The notes beneath the pieces are model-generated. The model worked only from the letters and a program-made list of their open reading frames with translations, searched no databases and had not been told where the DNA came from. From Mucilaginibacter frigoritolerans (GTDB taxonomy: Bacteria; Bacteroidota; Bacteroidia; Sphingobacteriales; Sphingobacteriaceae): a stretch of 64,000 bases of DNA. The position numbers and the translations under genes were made by a program. The DNA lies in contig NZ_VLLI01000008.1 of assembly GCF_007830615.1 (NCBI RefSeq), positions 124,001 through 188,000 of the forward strand, given 5' to 3'. Shown here piece by piece: positions 18,136 through 26,441 of this stretch. Every line of letters starts with the position of its first letter. Position 1 is the first letter of the stretch.

Positions 18136-19167
18136 ATGAAATTTTTGAAATATCTGTTTATACCTGTTTTACTGCTTATATGTTACAGGGCTTCTTTTGC
18201 TCAAACTAATGAAGATGCACATACATTGGTAAAAGAGGGCGTAAAACTGAATGATGAAGGTAAATATGCCGAAGCTATTGCGAAATACAATGAAGCATTA
18301 AAAATAGATCAGGAGAATTTATATGCTGATTTTGAAATGGCTTATACACTGTTTTTGTCAAATAAAGGTGATGATGGCATCCCTTACATCCAAAAGGTAA
18401 TTGCGGCAAATACTTCATTGTCAGCTGGTGCCTATGATTTATTGGGCAGTATTTATGATAAGGATAACCAGAAAGATAAGGCAATTGAAACATACACTGC
18501 CGGTATAAAAGCAAATCCAACCTACCAGCGGTTATACTACAACCTCGGTCTGGTTTATTTCAGATATAAACAATACGCTGAGGCCGAAAAGTATGCTATT
18601 GAAGCCATTAAGCTTGATCCTACACATGCCAGCAGCCAGCGGATGTATGCACTGGTTTGCTTTCATCAAAATAAACGGGTGCCGGCATTACTGGGTTTCT
18701 GCAGTTTTATTTTGCTGGAGCCCAATACGGCACGTTCCGTTGAATCATATAACAATATTCAGCATATTATACAGGGAGGCGTTTTGAGGGATGCGGATGG
18801 TAAGGCAACGATATTACTTTCGCCAAAAGATAACAATGATATAAGCACCCTTAATATGGGCATTTCACTGGTAGTGCTTTCGGGTCAGCAGAAAAAACTT
18901 AGCGGACAGGCATTGTTTGAGTATGAACTGAAAAGCATGTTTGAGCTGGCCGGACAATTGTCGGAAAAGAAAACAGATGCAGAGAAAGACTTTTTCTGGA
19001 AATATTATGCCGATTATTTCTACAAACTGGCACAATCGCCAAACATGACTGCCTTTGCCCGGCTGGTTAATGGAAATACCACCGAAAGCGCTCAATGGAT
19101 AAAGGAAAACCCACAGCCTATGACAGATTTGAATAATTGGGTAAAAGCGACGGAAAGAAGTTTTTAA
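18136..19167 (+). CDS. Exported TPR-repeat protein
   Basis: A 343-residue protein with a signal peptide (about 1-22, ending SFA) and at least four tetratricopeptide repeats between about 30 and 170 (AEAIAKYNEALKIDQENLYA, KAIETYTAGIKANPTYQRLY, AEAEKYAIEAIKLDPTHASS). The C-terminal half (about 190-343) is not recognisable. TPR domains mediate protein-protein contacts, so a periplasmic scaffold role is plausible. It is divergent from the serine hydrolase gene, with a 121-bp shared upstream region. Confidence 0.75.
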   Translation: MKFLKYLFIPVLLLICYRASFAQTNEDAHTLVKEGVKLNDEGKYAEAIAKYNEALKIDQENLYADFEMAYTLFLSNKGDDGIPYIQKVIAANTSLSAGAYDLLGSIYDKDNQKDKAIETYTAGIKANPTYQRLYYNLGLVYFRYKQYAEAEKYAIEAIKLDPTHASSQRMYALVCFHQNKRVPALLGFCSFILLEPNTARSVESYNNIQHIIQGGVLRDADGKATILLSPKDNNDISTLNMGISLVVLSGQQKKLSGQALFEYELKSMFELAGQLSEKKTDAEKDFFWKYYADYFYKLAQSPNMTAFARLVNGNTTESAQWIKENPQPMTDLNNWVKATERSF

Positions 19168-19281
19168 GTGAAGACGGCAATTAAGAATTCGTTTTTTATG
19201 TTTGAAATCGGCTGTATAATCATATTTATTTTTGTACTAAAAAGATTACCCTTGTGGGTTTTCAACCATCACATAAAAACA

Positions 19282-19289
19282 TAACTTTG
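19282..19289 (+). promoter_or_regulatory. Putative -7 box (TAnnTTTG) for fumC
   Basis: TAACTTTG matches the consensus, with 23 nt between it and the fumC ATG. Confidence 0.5.
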
Positions 19290-19312
19290 CCCAGTAAAAA
19301 AATACAAATTCC

Positions 19313-20710
19313 ATGAGTTTCAGAACCGAACACGATACCATGGGCGAGGTACAGGTACCTGCCGATAAATACTGGGGAGCACAAACAGAAAGATCACGCA
19401 ATAACTTTAAAATAGGCCCGGAAGCATCTATGCCTAAAGAAATTATTGCTGCTTTTGCTTACCTTAAAAAAGCCGCCGCTTATACCAATACTGACTGCGG
19501 TGTTTTACCTGCCGAAAAACGCGATCAGATAGCTGCCGTTTGCGATGAGATACTGGCCGGTAAATTGGCCGGTGAATTTCCACTGGTTATCTGGCAAACA
19601 GGATCGGGTACGCAATCAAACATGAACGTGAACGAGGTTGTTGCTAACCGTGCACACGTTATAGCCGGAAATAAACTGGGCGAGGGTAAAACCTTTATTC
19701 ACCCTAATGATGATGTAAATAAATCACAGTCATCAAACGATACTTACCCAACCGCTATGCACATTGCGGCCTACAAAATGGTAATTGATGTTACCATTCC
19801 GGGTATTGAAAAGCTGCGCGATACCTTGAAAGCAAAATCAGAAGCTTTTAAAAGTGTGGTTAAAATTGGCCGCACCCATTTAATGGATGCTACGCCTCTT
19901 ACTTTGGGTCAGGAGTTTTCTGGCTATGTATCGCAGTTGGATCATGGCTTAAGGGCCTTAAGAAATACGCTAGATCACCTTTCTGAACTGGCTTTGGGCG
20001 GTACCGCTGTTGGTACAGGGATTAATACACCAAAAGGATATGACGTTAAGGTAGCCGAGTACATTGCCAAATTTACCAACCTGCCTTTCCGCACTGCTGA
20101 AAATAAATTTGAGGCACTAGCCGCTCACGATGCTATTGTAGAAAGCCATGGCGCTTTGAAACAAATTGCGGTTTCTTTAATGAAAATTGCCAATGATATC
20201 CGTATGCTGGCTTCCGGTCCGCGTTCAGGTATTGGTGAAATACACATTCCGGATAATGAGCCGGGATCATCTATCATGCCGGGTAAAGTAAATCCAACCC
20301 AAAACGAGGCTGTTACCATGGTAGCTGCACAGGTTATGGGTAATGATGTAGCCATCTCCATTGCCGGATCAAACGGACATTATGAATTGAATGTGTTTAA
20401 ACCGGTTATGGCAGCTAACTTTCTGCAATCGGCCCGTTTAATTGGGGATGCCTGCGTTTCTTTTAACGATCATTGCGCGGTTGGCATTGAGCCAAACTAT
20501 GCAGGTATCAAAAAGCACCTGGAAAACTCATTGATGCTGGTTACTGCATTAAACCCGCATATCGGGTATGAAAATGCTGCTAAAATTGCCAAAAAAGCAT
20601 TGAAAGAGAACTTATCACTGCGTGAAGCTGCCCTTGGACTTGGTTTATTAACCAACGAGCAGTTTGATCAATGGGTACGCCCGGAAGATATGATAGGAAG
20701 CTTAAAATAA
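19313..20710 (+). CDS. fumC: Fumarate hydratase, class II
   Basis: Interconverts fumarate and malate in the TCA cycle. The 465-residue protein has the fumarase/aspartase superfamily signature [15 protein letters not shown] (about 318-332), the substrate-site motifs [13 protein letters not shown] and [11 protein letters not shown], and [20 protein letters not shown]. Class II enzymes are homotetramers without an iron-sulfur cluster. A TAnnTTTG box lies upstream and a hairpin terminator follows. Confidence 0.97.
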   Translation: MSFRTEHDTMGEVQVPADKYWGAQTERSRNNFKIGPEASMPKEIIAAFAYLKKAAAYTNTDCGVLPAEKRDQIAAVCDEILAGKLAGEFPLVIWQTGSGTQSNMNVNEVVANRAHVIAGNKLGEGKTFIHPNDDVNKSQSSNDTYPTAMHIAAYKMVIDVTIPGIEKLRDTLKAKSEAFKSVVKIGRTHLMDATPLTLGQEFSGYVSQLDHGLRALRNTLDHLSELALGGTAVGTGINTPKGYDVKVAEYIAKFTNLPFRTAENKFEALAAHDAIVESHGALKQIAVSLMKIANDIRMLASGPRSGIGEIHIPDNEPGSSIMPGKVNPTQNEAVTMVAAQVMGNDVAISIAGSNGHYELNVFKPVMAANFLQSARLIGDACVSFNDHCAVGIEPNYAGIKKHLENSLMLVTALNPHIGYENAAKIAKKALKENLSLREAALGLGLLTNEQFDQWVRPEDMIGSLK

Positions 20711-20722
20711 GAATCTTACTCC

Positions 20723-20747
20723 AGCCCCTTCTTTTAAAGAGGGGGCT
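20723..20747 (+). terminator. Terminator-like hairpin after fumC
   Basis: A 12-bp stem with one mismatch (AGCCCC...GGGGGCT, 20723-20747) followed by TTT. It sits 12 bp after the fumC stop and 14 bp before the next gene, so it may only attenuate read-through. Confidence 0.6.
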
Positions 20748-20761
20748 TTTAAACAAGATAA

Positions 20762-21274
20762 ATGCAAAAGCACCCTTTCGCCTTTTACTTTTTATTTATT
20801 GCCTTAATTGGGGCCCTGAGTTTTTCCTGTAAATTTAACCCTAACATGCAAACGCCAGGGGAAAGTTATTTGCAGGGCGAATGGCAGCAGGACTCTATCC
20901 CCAAACAAAAACAACTGGTAACTTATTCCTTGTATCATCTTAAATTTAGCTGCGATTCTTTCTTTGTGTCGATCAGTTCTTTCAGCAAAGTAAATACGGG
21001 AGCAGATAGCTGTATGAATAGCGGCCACTGGACAGAATATTGTAGAGGTACTTACGATCAAAAGAACGATACCCTGCATTTAAAAGGACAGTTTTGTAAT
21101 GCCGATATGAGCCTTAAAGATGATAAGGGCTGTTTTAGATCAGGTGATTATGAAGAGTTTTTTAAAGTAAGTAAAAAGGCAGATTCTTTGGTTCAGTTTG
21201 CCAGCACCACAAATATTATCCCTGTAAACGCACGTTTAATTAAAAAAACAACCTGTACCCCAAAACCATTGTAA
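20762..21274 (+). CDS. Lipoprotein of unknown function
   Basis: A 170-residue protein with signal peptide and lipobox SFSC (Cys23). The mature part has GEWQQDSIP near the start and alternating hydrophobic/polar strands, suggesting a small lipocalin-like beta-barrel. Four Cys occur in the mature region (in DSCMNS, EYCRG, FCNAD and KGCFRS) plus one near the C-terminus, compatible with disulfides. No catalytic motif is seen. It lies between fumC and the S1/P1 nuclease and ends one base before the nuclease start, so it is probably co-expressed with the nuclease. Confidence 0.7.
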   Translation: MQKHPFAFYFLFIALIGALSFSCKFNPNMQTPGESYLQGEWQQDSIPKQKQLVTYSLYHLKFSCDSFFVSISSFSKVNTGADSCMNSGHWTEYCRGTYDQKNDTLHLKGQFCNADMSLKDDKGCFRSGDYEEFFKVSKKADSLVQFASTTNIIPVNARLIKKTTCTPKPL

Positions 21275-21275
21275 A

Positions 21276-22067
21276 ATGAAAACCTTTTTTAAAAAACTAT
21301 TATTAGTCGTTGCGGTATTCTATCTTCCGCTGCAATCTATGGCCTGGGGCACCCAGGGCCACCGTATTTGCGGACAAATTGCCAATAACTATTTAACGCC
21401 GCAGGCCCGTAAGGCTATTGAAGCTATTTTGGGTAATGAATCAATTGCAATGGCCAGTAACTGGGCCGATTTTATTAAATCAGACCCTACATATAATTAT
21501 TTATCAGTATGGCACTATATTGATTTTGATAAGGCATACAGCTATCCCGAAATGGTTGAATATTTAAACCGCGACGTTAATGTGGATGCCTATACCAAGC
21601 TGAACTTTTTAATTGCTGAATTAAAAAAGAAAGATTTAAGCAAAGAAAATAAATTGCTTTACCTGCGCATGCTGATTCACATTATTGAAGATGTGCACCA
21701 ACCGATGCATACCGCACATGCTGATGATAAAGGTGGTAATGATTTTAAAGTAAACTGGTTTAGTACGTCAACTAACCTGCATTCTGTTTGGGACTCGCAG
21801 TTGATTGATTTTCAGCAATTGAGCTATACAGAATATGCAACATGGATTAATCACAGCACTTTGACACAGCGTACAGCATGGCAAAAAGAGCCTATCAGCC
21901 AGTGGTTATTTGAATCAAACCAGATTGCCGAAAAACTGTACACCGAAATAAAACCTGGTGATACCCTTAACTACAAATACAATTTCACTCATATTGAAAT
22001 AGTAAATCAACAACTGCTTAAAGCAGGGGTAAGGTTAGCCGGAATACTGAACACCATATTTGGTTAA
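21276..22067 (+). CDS. S1/P1-type zinc nuclease
   Basis: Secreted or periplasmic nuclease of 263 residues that degrades single-stranded nucleic acids. The signal peptide cleaves after Ala23 (SMA), which exposes Trp24 as the N-terminal zinc ligand, as in the S1/P1 family. Further ligands lie in GTQGHR (His29), NWADFIKSD, WHYIDF, HIIEDVHQPMHTAHADD and the late NLHSVWDSQL. All trinuclear-zinc motifs appear intact. It probably serves phosphate or nucleotide scavenging. It follows the lipoprotein gene by one base and ends before a hairpin terminator. Confidence 0.92.
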   Translation: MKTFFKKLLLVVAVFYLPLQSMAWGTQGHRICGQIANNYLTPQARKAIEAILGNESIAMASNWADFIKSDPTYNYLSVWHYIDFDKAYSYPEMVEYLNRDVNVDAYTKLNFLIAELKKKDLSKENKLLYLRMLIHIIEDVHQPMHTAHADDKGGNDFKVNWFSTSTNLHSVWDSQLIDFQQLSYTEYATWINHSTLTQRTAWQKEPISQWLFESNQIAEKLYTEIKPGDTLNYKYNFTHIEIVNQQLLKAGVRLAGILNTIFG

Positions 22068-22129
22068 ACAAGTTAATTAGGTTGAATTGTTGATTAAGTT
22101 AAACAGCACTCACTTAAAAAATATCACTA

Positions 22130-22156
22130 TAGCGATGGGTTTTAAACCTATCGCTA
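22130..22156 (+). terminator. Terminator hairpin after the S1/P1 nuclease gene
   Basis: A stem of AGCGATGGGTTT against AAACCTATCGCT with one G-T wobble, followed by TTTTTA. It shares 18 identical nt with the hisS terminator at 27850-27867. Confidence 0.75.
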
Positions 22157-22164
22157 TTTTTAAA

Positions 22165-22201
22165 ACTTAATCAACCTAGTCAGCTACTCACTCAATCAAC
22201 C
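22165..22201. repeat. Intergenic repeat, copy 2 (ACTTAATCAAC ... CTCAATCAACC)
   Basis: Same two blocks and same 26-nt spacing as at 16751-16787, with a similar middle section (TAkTCAsCTA). The left flank at 22089-22099 carries the inverted word TTGATTAAGTT, so the terminator at 22130-22156 lies inside the inverted structure. Confidence 0.6.
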
Positions 22202-22207
22202 CTCAAA

Positions 22208-22654
22208 ATGAAGATATTAATGGTTTGCCTTGGCAATATTTGCCGCTCGCCACTGGCTCATGGAATTTTGGAGCATATGGCTGATGAACAGGGATTGGAT
22301 TGGGAGGTTGACTCAGCAGGGACAGGTAACTGGCATGTTGGCGAAGGCCCCGACCGCCGCTCCACCCGTACTGCACGTGAGCATGGCATTGATATCAGCA
22401 AACAAATTTGCCGCCAGTTTAATACCAGTGATTTTGATGAGTTCGATTGGATTTTTGTGATGGACAAGAATAACCTGAGCGATGTATTGGCAAAAGCCAG
22501 TAACCAGGAAGACAAAGAAAAAGTAAAGCTTTTGCTGGGCGATAAAATAGTGCCCGATCCTTACTACGACGACAAGCAGTTTGAGCCGGTATTTAAGATG
22601 ATTGAAGAAGGATGCCAGGTTATTATAAAGCAACTAAGTAACGATATTTATTAA
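22208..22654 (+). CDS. Low-molecular-weight protein-tyrosine phosphatase
   Basis: A 148-residue phosphatase with the P-loop VCLGNICRSP (nucleophile Cys7, Arg13), GISKQICRQF-like middle helices and the general-acid loop VPDPYYDD. In Gram-negative bacteria such enzymes often reverse BY-kinase phosphorylation in polysaccharide export or act on arginine phosphate. No kinase gene is adjacent, so the partner is unknown. Length is typical. The start follows the repeat at 22165 directly. Confidence 0.93.
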   Translation: MKILMVCLGNICRSPLAHGILEHMADEQGLDWEVDSAGTGNWHVGEGPDRRSTRTAREHGIDISKQICRQFNTSDFDEFDWIFVMDKNNLSDVLAKASNQEDKEKVKLLLGDKIVPDPYYDDKQFEPVFKMIEEGCQVIIKQLSNDIY

Positions 22655-22826
22655 AATCCCCCTAATACTGAAACTTGTTATTATCCGGCACGTAGTAATG
22701 CTCAAATTTATTCGGATAGTTTCTCAGGTTTAATTTATGCCCTGTGTTTATTGATATTTGCTACATTTACCTTGCATTGCCCGGTATAAGGTATTTATTT
22801 ACCAGGATTGTTTATGTTGATATAAA

Positions 22827-23048
22827 ATGATTTCACAAACTGCACTTATTTCCATTGATCACTATGCCTGGTGCAAATCGTTTTTATACCTTGGGCCCGG
22901 CATGGGCGGTGGTTTGTTATCGCTTATTATAGCCTTTATAGTTTCCCTTTTTACTTTTATAATTGCTATTATCTGGTACCCGATAAGGAAAGTTATCGAC
23001 TTTTTTAAGAAATTGAGTACTCTGTTATCCTCTAAAAATAAAAAGTGA
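22827..23048 (+). CDS. Small membrane protein with LGPGMGGG motif; first gene of a sulfo cassette
   Basis: A 73-residue protein with one long hydrophobic stretch (about 32-56) preceded by YLGPGMGGGLL and followed by a basic tail (IRKVIDFFKKL ... SKNKK). Topology is probably a single span or tight hairpin with the Lys-rich end in the cytoplasm. The Gly-Pro-Gly-rich entry suggests close helix packing, perhaps as a subunit of a membrane complex. It begins a four-gene run of one strand with tight spacing (56 bp, then overlaps of 14 and 4 bp) that ends in the arylsulfotransferase-like gene. No function can be assigned from sequence. Confidence 0.7.
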   Translation: MISQTALISIDHYAWCKSFLYLGPGMGGGLLSLIIAFIVSLFTFIIAIIWYPIRKVIDFFKKLSTLLSSKNKK

Positions 23049-23104
23049 ATCAGAACGTTTTTTCATATCATTAAAAACAAAATCACCCCTAAAAACGCAG
23101 CTTA

Positions 23105-23458
23105 ATGATATACTTCTTAATAGTTGTCTGTACCTTTTTATCCTGTTACCTTTTTGAGCGCATTAGCTTTAAGGAGCAGGTTAACAGTTTAAAGGAAAGC
23201 TACCAGATAACTTTTAAGCTGGTAAGTGAAAAGGATAAAACGGAACTGATTATCCAACAGTCTGTAAGGCAATTCAAATTTATTTTTCTGCTGTTTTTAA
23301 AGCTTATTTTTACAATGGCTCCCTTTTTAATAGTGGGCGCCTACCTGCTTGTAAGGCATCAAAGCGTTTACCAGGTAACAGGTAATTTATACATCAATAT
23401 TTTAGTTGTTTTAGTTGCAGTGGTTTATTTTTTAGTTAAGCGTTATGCCTTTAAATAA
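23105..23458 (+). CDS. Small membrane protein with two to three spans and a charged helix
   Basis: A 117-residue protein: N-terminal membrane segment (about 1-16), a charged helical stretch (about 18-58, KEQVNSLKESYQ ... SEKDKTELIIQQS) that may form a coiled coil, then two further hydrophobic segments (about 58-82 and 95-112). No enzyme motif. The last 14 bp overlap the start of the sulfotransferase gene, so translation is coupled. It is probably a membrane anchor or scaffold for the sulfotransferase or its substrate; this is inference from gene order. Confidence 0.7.
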   Translation: MIYFLIVVCTFLSCYLFERISFKEQVNSLKESYQITFKLVSEKDKTELIIQQSVRQFKFIFLLFLKLIFTMAPFLIVGAYLLVRHQSVYQVTGNLYINILVVLVAVVYFLVKRYAFK

Positions 23459-24497
23459 TTATTCAAAAGCTTCGAGTCTATTGCATCAAACCTATTTGGC
23501 TAATTATTTTGTTTCAAAAACAAGTTTTGAGATGGAGCAAATGCTTTACCTTAAAAAGGCCCGCGCTAAAAATTTAGAAGAGATAGTATTTGTAAGCGGG
23601 TTGGCCCGATCAGGCACTACTGCGTTGTTTAATACCCTTTACAATACCGGTAGTTTTGGGTCATTAACCTATGCGCATATGCCTTTTTTATTGATGCCAA
23701 ATTTGGCGAAATCTTTTTCAAATACCCCTCCATCGGCATTTGTGGAACGTGTCCATCAGGATGGCATCATGATGAATAATAAAAGTCCGGAAGCATTTGA
23801 TGAATATTTTTGGAAAGTGTTTCTGAATGATCAATACATTAAAGCCGACAAACTAATTCCGCATTCAATTGATTTATCCATAATTGAGGAATATAAAAAA
23901 TACATTCAATTGATAGCTTACAGCAGCCAGAAAACAAGCTATCTAAGCAAAAACAATAACAATGTACTCCGGCTAAATCCTTTACTGGCTGCATTTCCCG
24001 AAGCTAAATTTATTGTGTTGTATCGTGATCCCTTAACACATGCCCAATCGTTATTAAGGCAGCATATTCATTTTTCAGGTTTACAACGACAGAATAGTTT
24101 TGCGGTTGATTATATGAATTACCTGGGTCATCACGAATTTGGACTGAACCAAAAGCCCTTTTCTTTTAACGAAGAAAGTTTGGAGGGTGATAAGAACGGG
24201 ATAGATTACTGGCTGATAAACTGGTATAACTATTATGCTTATTTGCTGGCTAATTTTAATGAGCGCTTACATTTAATTGCTTTTGAAGATGTTTGTGAGC
24301 ACCCAGCCATGATAGCCCAATATTTAAACAGCTTTATTGCCTTAAAAACACCGGTTGTTATGGCTGATAAGCATTTCCCGAAGCCATTTCCAACTGTTAA
24401 ATATAATGAAGACGTATACCATAAATGTATGGAGGTTTATAACGATCTTCAATCAAAAAGGACCTATATTAACAACCAGCCGACCGGTTTACAATGA
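23445..24497 (+). CDS. PAPS-dependent sulfotransferase-family protein
   Basis: A 350-residue cytoplasmic enzyme. The 5'-phosphosulfate loop SGLARSGTT is at residues 51-59, and the 3'-phosphate region is FIVLYRDPLTHAQSLL (Arg194, Ser202), both hallmarks of sulfotransferases that use PAPS. The body between carries Trp/Tyr-rich segments typical of carbohydrate or lipid acceptors, but the acceptor is unknown. It overlaps the upstream membrane-protein gene by 14 bp and the downstream arylsulfotransferase-like gene by 4 bp (ATGA). PAPS synthesis genes are not in the window. It likely loads sulfate onto an acceptor on the cytoplasmic side. Confidence 0.85.
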   Translation: MPLNNYSKASSLLHQTYLANYFVSKTSFEMEQMLYLKKARAKNLEEIVFVSGLARSGTTALFNTLYNTGSFGSLTYAHMPFLLMPNLAKSFSNTPPSAFVERVHQDGIMMNNKSPEAFDEYFWKVFLNDQYIKADKLIPHSIDLSIIEEYKKYIQLIAYSSQKTSYLSKNNNNVLRLNPLLAAFPEAKFIVLYRDPLTHAQSLLRQHIHFSGLQRQNSFAVDYMNYLGHHEFGLNQKPFSFNEESLEGDKNGIDYWLINWYNYYAYLLANFNERLHLIAFEDVCEHPAMIAQYLNSFIALKTPVVMADKHFPKPFPTVKYNEDVYHKCMEVYNDLQSKRTYINNQPTGLQ

Positions 24498-25756
24498 AAA
24501 AATTGATCAAATATTTTAAGATCGGATATTTTGGTTTAATCATCTTAATGCTTACGGCATGGCTGGTGCGTTACAGTATGCTGGGTGGCAATAGGATTAG
24601 TCCAAAAGTAGAAAATGCGGTTATTGATTTTGCATCGTTCCCAACCACAGTATATAACTTCATTCACAAAGAGGGGATAACAGACGACCGTTATATTTTT
24701 GATACGGTAACTAAAGCGGGGCTCCATTATTGGGTTGATACTGCTCAAATACCCAATGGTGGTTTTTTGATCTCTACATTTAAAAAAGACAAAAGCCTGG
24801 AGATTAAATTGCTGGATATAAAACGAAATATTATTGTTAAACACTGGGATCTTAACCCGGACAGTATTTTAAAATACTCGGTTATGGGCGAAATAAATCA
24901 TAATAATATCAGGCTGTTCCACCCGGTGCTTTTGAAAGATTCGTCGCTGGTTTTTAATACGCAGTATTTACTTTTTAAGATAGATAAGCATTCAAAAATA
25001 GTTTGGGTAAATAAACACATCTTTCACCATGCTATTGAAAGTGCCAGTGATACCTCAGTTTGGGCGTGCGGCACTATTGTAAATAAAAAGCCCATGTATC
25101 TGTTAACCCATAAAGATACTTTGATAAATGATGCGGTAACGCTTGTTAATACCAATACAGGAAAAGTGATTTTTCAGAAATCGCTTTATGATATGCTTAA
25201 TGAAAACGGTTATAATTATTTGATTACGATTGGGCCTTTTGAGAATGATGCATTTCATTTAAACGATGTTGACCCGGCACCAAAGGATACCAAATACTGG
25301 AATAAAGGCGATTTGCTGATTTCTTTAAGGCACAGAAATACAGTGTTTTTGTACAGGCCATCAATCAATAAAATTTTATGGCTTAAAACCGGCCCGTGGA
25401 CTAACCAGCACAGCTGTAGTTTTATGGATGATGAACGTATAATGGTTTTTGGCAACGATGTGATTAGGAATGATCGGTACACGAAATTTTTATACGGGCA
25501 CAGTAATATTTATACCTATAACTTTAAAACCAATGTTATTGACACGCCCTATCACAAATGGATGAATCATTTAAAAATACAAGCCTATACCGAGGGTCGA
25601 TGCAATATTTTAAGCAATGGAGATATCTTTTTTGATGACAGCAATAGCGGTAAAGTATACATCCTGAACAAGGATACATTAAAGCTTACCTATTGCGACA
25701 GGATTGATAGCAAGCATGTTAAAATGATGAACCTGGTTAGGTACATTCCCAATTAA
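24494..25756 (+). CDS. Membrane-anchored arylsulfotransferase-like beta-propeller (ASST-like)
   Basis: A 420-residue protein with an uncleaved N-terminal anchor (about 8-30) and a repeated-strand body expected to be a periplasmic propeller. Motifs resembling PAPS-independent arylsulfotransferases are IFHHAIES (His178/179), DAFHLNDVDP (His255), GDLLISLRHRNTV (Arg279) and GPWTNQHSCSFMDD followed by IMVFGND (His306). In the studied E. coli enzyme three His and one Arg form the active site, with one His carrying the sulfate. The mapping here is by eye. It is coupled by ATGA to the sulfotransferase gene. It could move sulfate between carrier and final acceptor outside the membrane. Confidence 0.7.
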   Translation: MKKLIKYFKIGYFGLIILMLTAWLVRYSMLGGNRISPKVENAVIDFASFPTTVYNFIHKEGITDDRYIFDTVTKAGLHYWVDTAQIPNGGFLISTFKKDKSLEIKLLDIKRNIIVKHWDLNPDSILKYSVMGEINHNNIRLFHPVLLKDSSLVFNTQYLLFKIDKHSKIVWVNKHIFHHAIESASDTSVWACGTIVNKKPMYLLTHKDTLINDAVTLVNTNTGKVIFQKSLYDMLNENGYNYLITIGPFENDAFHLNDVDPAPKDTKYWNKGDLLISLRHRNTVFLYRPSINKILWLKTGPWTNQHSCSFMDDERIMVFGNDVIRNDRYTKFLYGHSNIYTYNFKTNVIDTPYHKWMNHLKIQAYTEGRCNILSNGDIFFDDSNSGKVYILNKDTLKLTYCDRIDSKHVKMMNLVRYIPN

Positions 25757-26265
25757 GACCAGGCCAGTTTTTCTACCCTAAAATAAGCCAGTTCCTCACC
25801 ATCTCTTTTAAAATTGGGCATGCGTTTTAAACCTGCTTTTTCCAATACCTTTTGTGATCCGGTGTTTCCTAAAGAGGTTACGGCAACAATTTCATGGGCA
25901 CCAGTATGTGTAAAACCGTAAGCCACCATTATGCGGGCCATTTCACTGGCTATTCCCTTGCCCCAAAACTTTTTATTTAATACATAGCCCAATTCAACCT
26001 TGCCAGGTTCATAGTTATAGGTTCTTAAAAGACAAATGCCTATAAAATCATTATCGCCATTATTGAAAATTCCCCATCTGCCTAAAGCTTTGCCTTCGGT
26101 GTAGTCGATTAGTGTTGTATGAAAAATGGCAATGTTTTCTTTTAAGCTCCGCTTGGGTAAATGTTCAATTACATCTTCATCCTCAAAAAGGGATAAATAG
26201 GTTGCTTCTTCTTCGGGCGTAAAATTTCGGATTACAAAACTAGGCGTTTGGGCTATAATGTTCAT
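25753..26265 (-). CDS. GNAT N-acetyltransferase, RimJ/RimL type
   Basis: A 170-residue acetyl-CoA-dependent acetyltransferase with VELGYVLNKKFWGKGIASEMARIMVAYGF (strand 4 and the acetyl-CoA pyrophosphate loop KGIASE) and GNTGSQKVLEKAGLKRM, the Asn and Ser/Lys pattern of RimJ/RimL-like enzymes. The substrate could be a protein N-terminus or a small amine. The stop overlaps the stop of the converging sulfo-cassette gene. A TAnnTTTG box ends only 5 nt before the ATG. Confidence 0.88.
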   Translation of the reverse strand: MNIIAQTPSFVIRNFTPEEEATYLSLFEDEDVIEHLPKRSLKENIAIFHTTLIDYTEGKALGRWGIFNNGDNDFIGICLLRTYNYEPGKVELGYVLNKKFWGKGIASEMARIMVAYGFTHTGAHEIVAVTSLGNTGSQKVLEKAGLKRMPNFKRDGEELAYFRVEKLAWS

Positions 26266-26270
26266 GTATC

Positions 26271-26278
26271 CAAATTTA
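26271..26278 (-). promoter_or_regulatory. Putative -7 box (TAnnTTTG) for the GNAT gene
   Basis: On the minus strand TAAATTTG, with only 5 nt between it and the ATG at 26265. The expected start site would be at or next to the start codon. Confidence 0.45.
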
Positions 26279-26429
26279 TGCGAATCAGCGATTATTCAGC
26301 GGGGTTTTATTAGTTATTTTGTTTTATGACAAAAGACTAGTTAAAACCCGAAAAAATGCCCGCTGTTTGCAGTTGATATCTATGTTATTCAAGTGCCTTT
26401 AATCATTATAACCTTTAAAACTATAATAT

Positions 26430-26437
26430 TACCTTTG
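26430..26437 (+). promoter_or_regulatory. Putative -7 box (TAnnTTTG) for hisS
   Basis: TACCTTTG, with 4 nt between it and the hisS ATG. It implies a leaderless or very short-leader transcript if functional. Confidence 0.45.
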
Positions 26438-26441
26438 CCGA

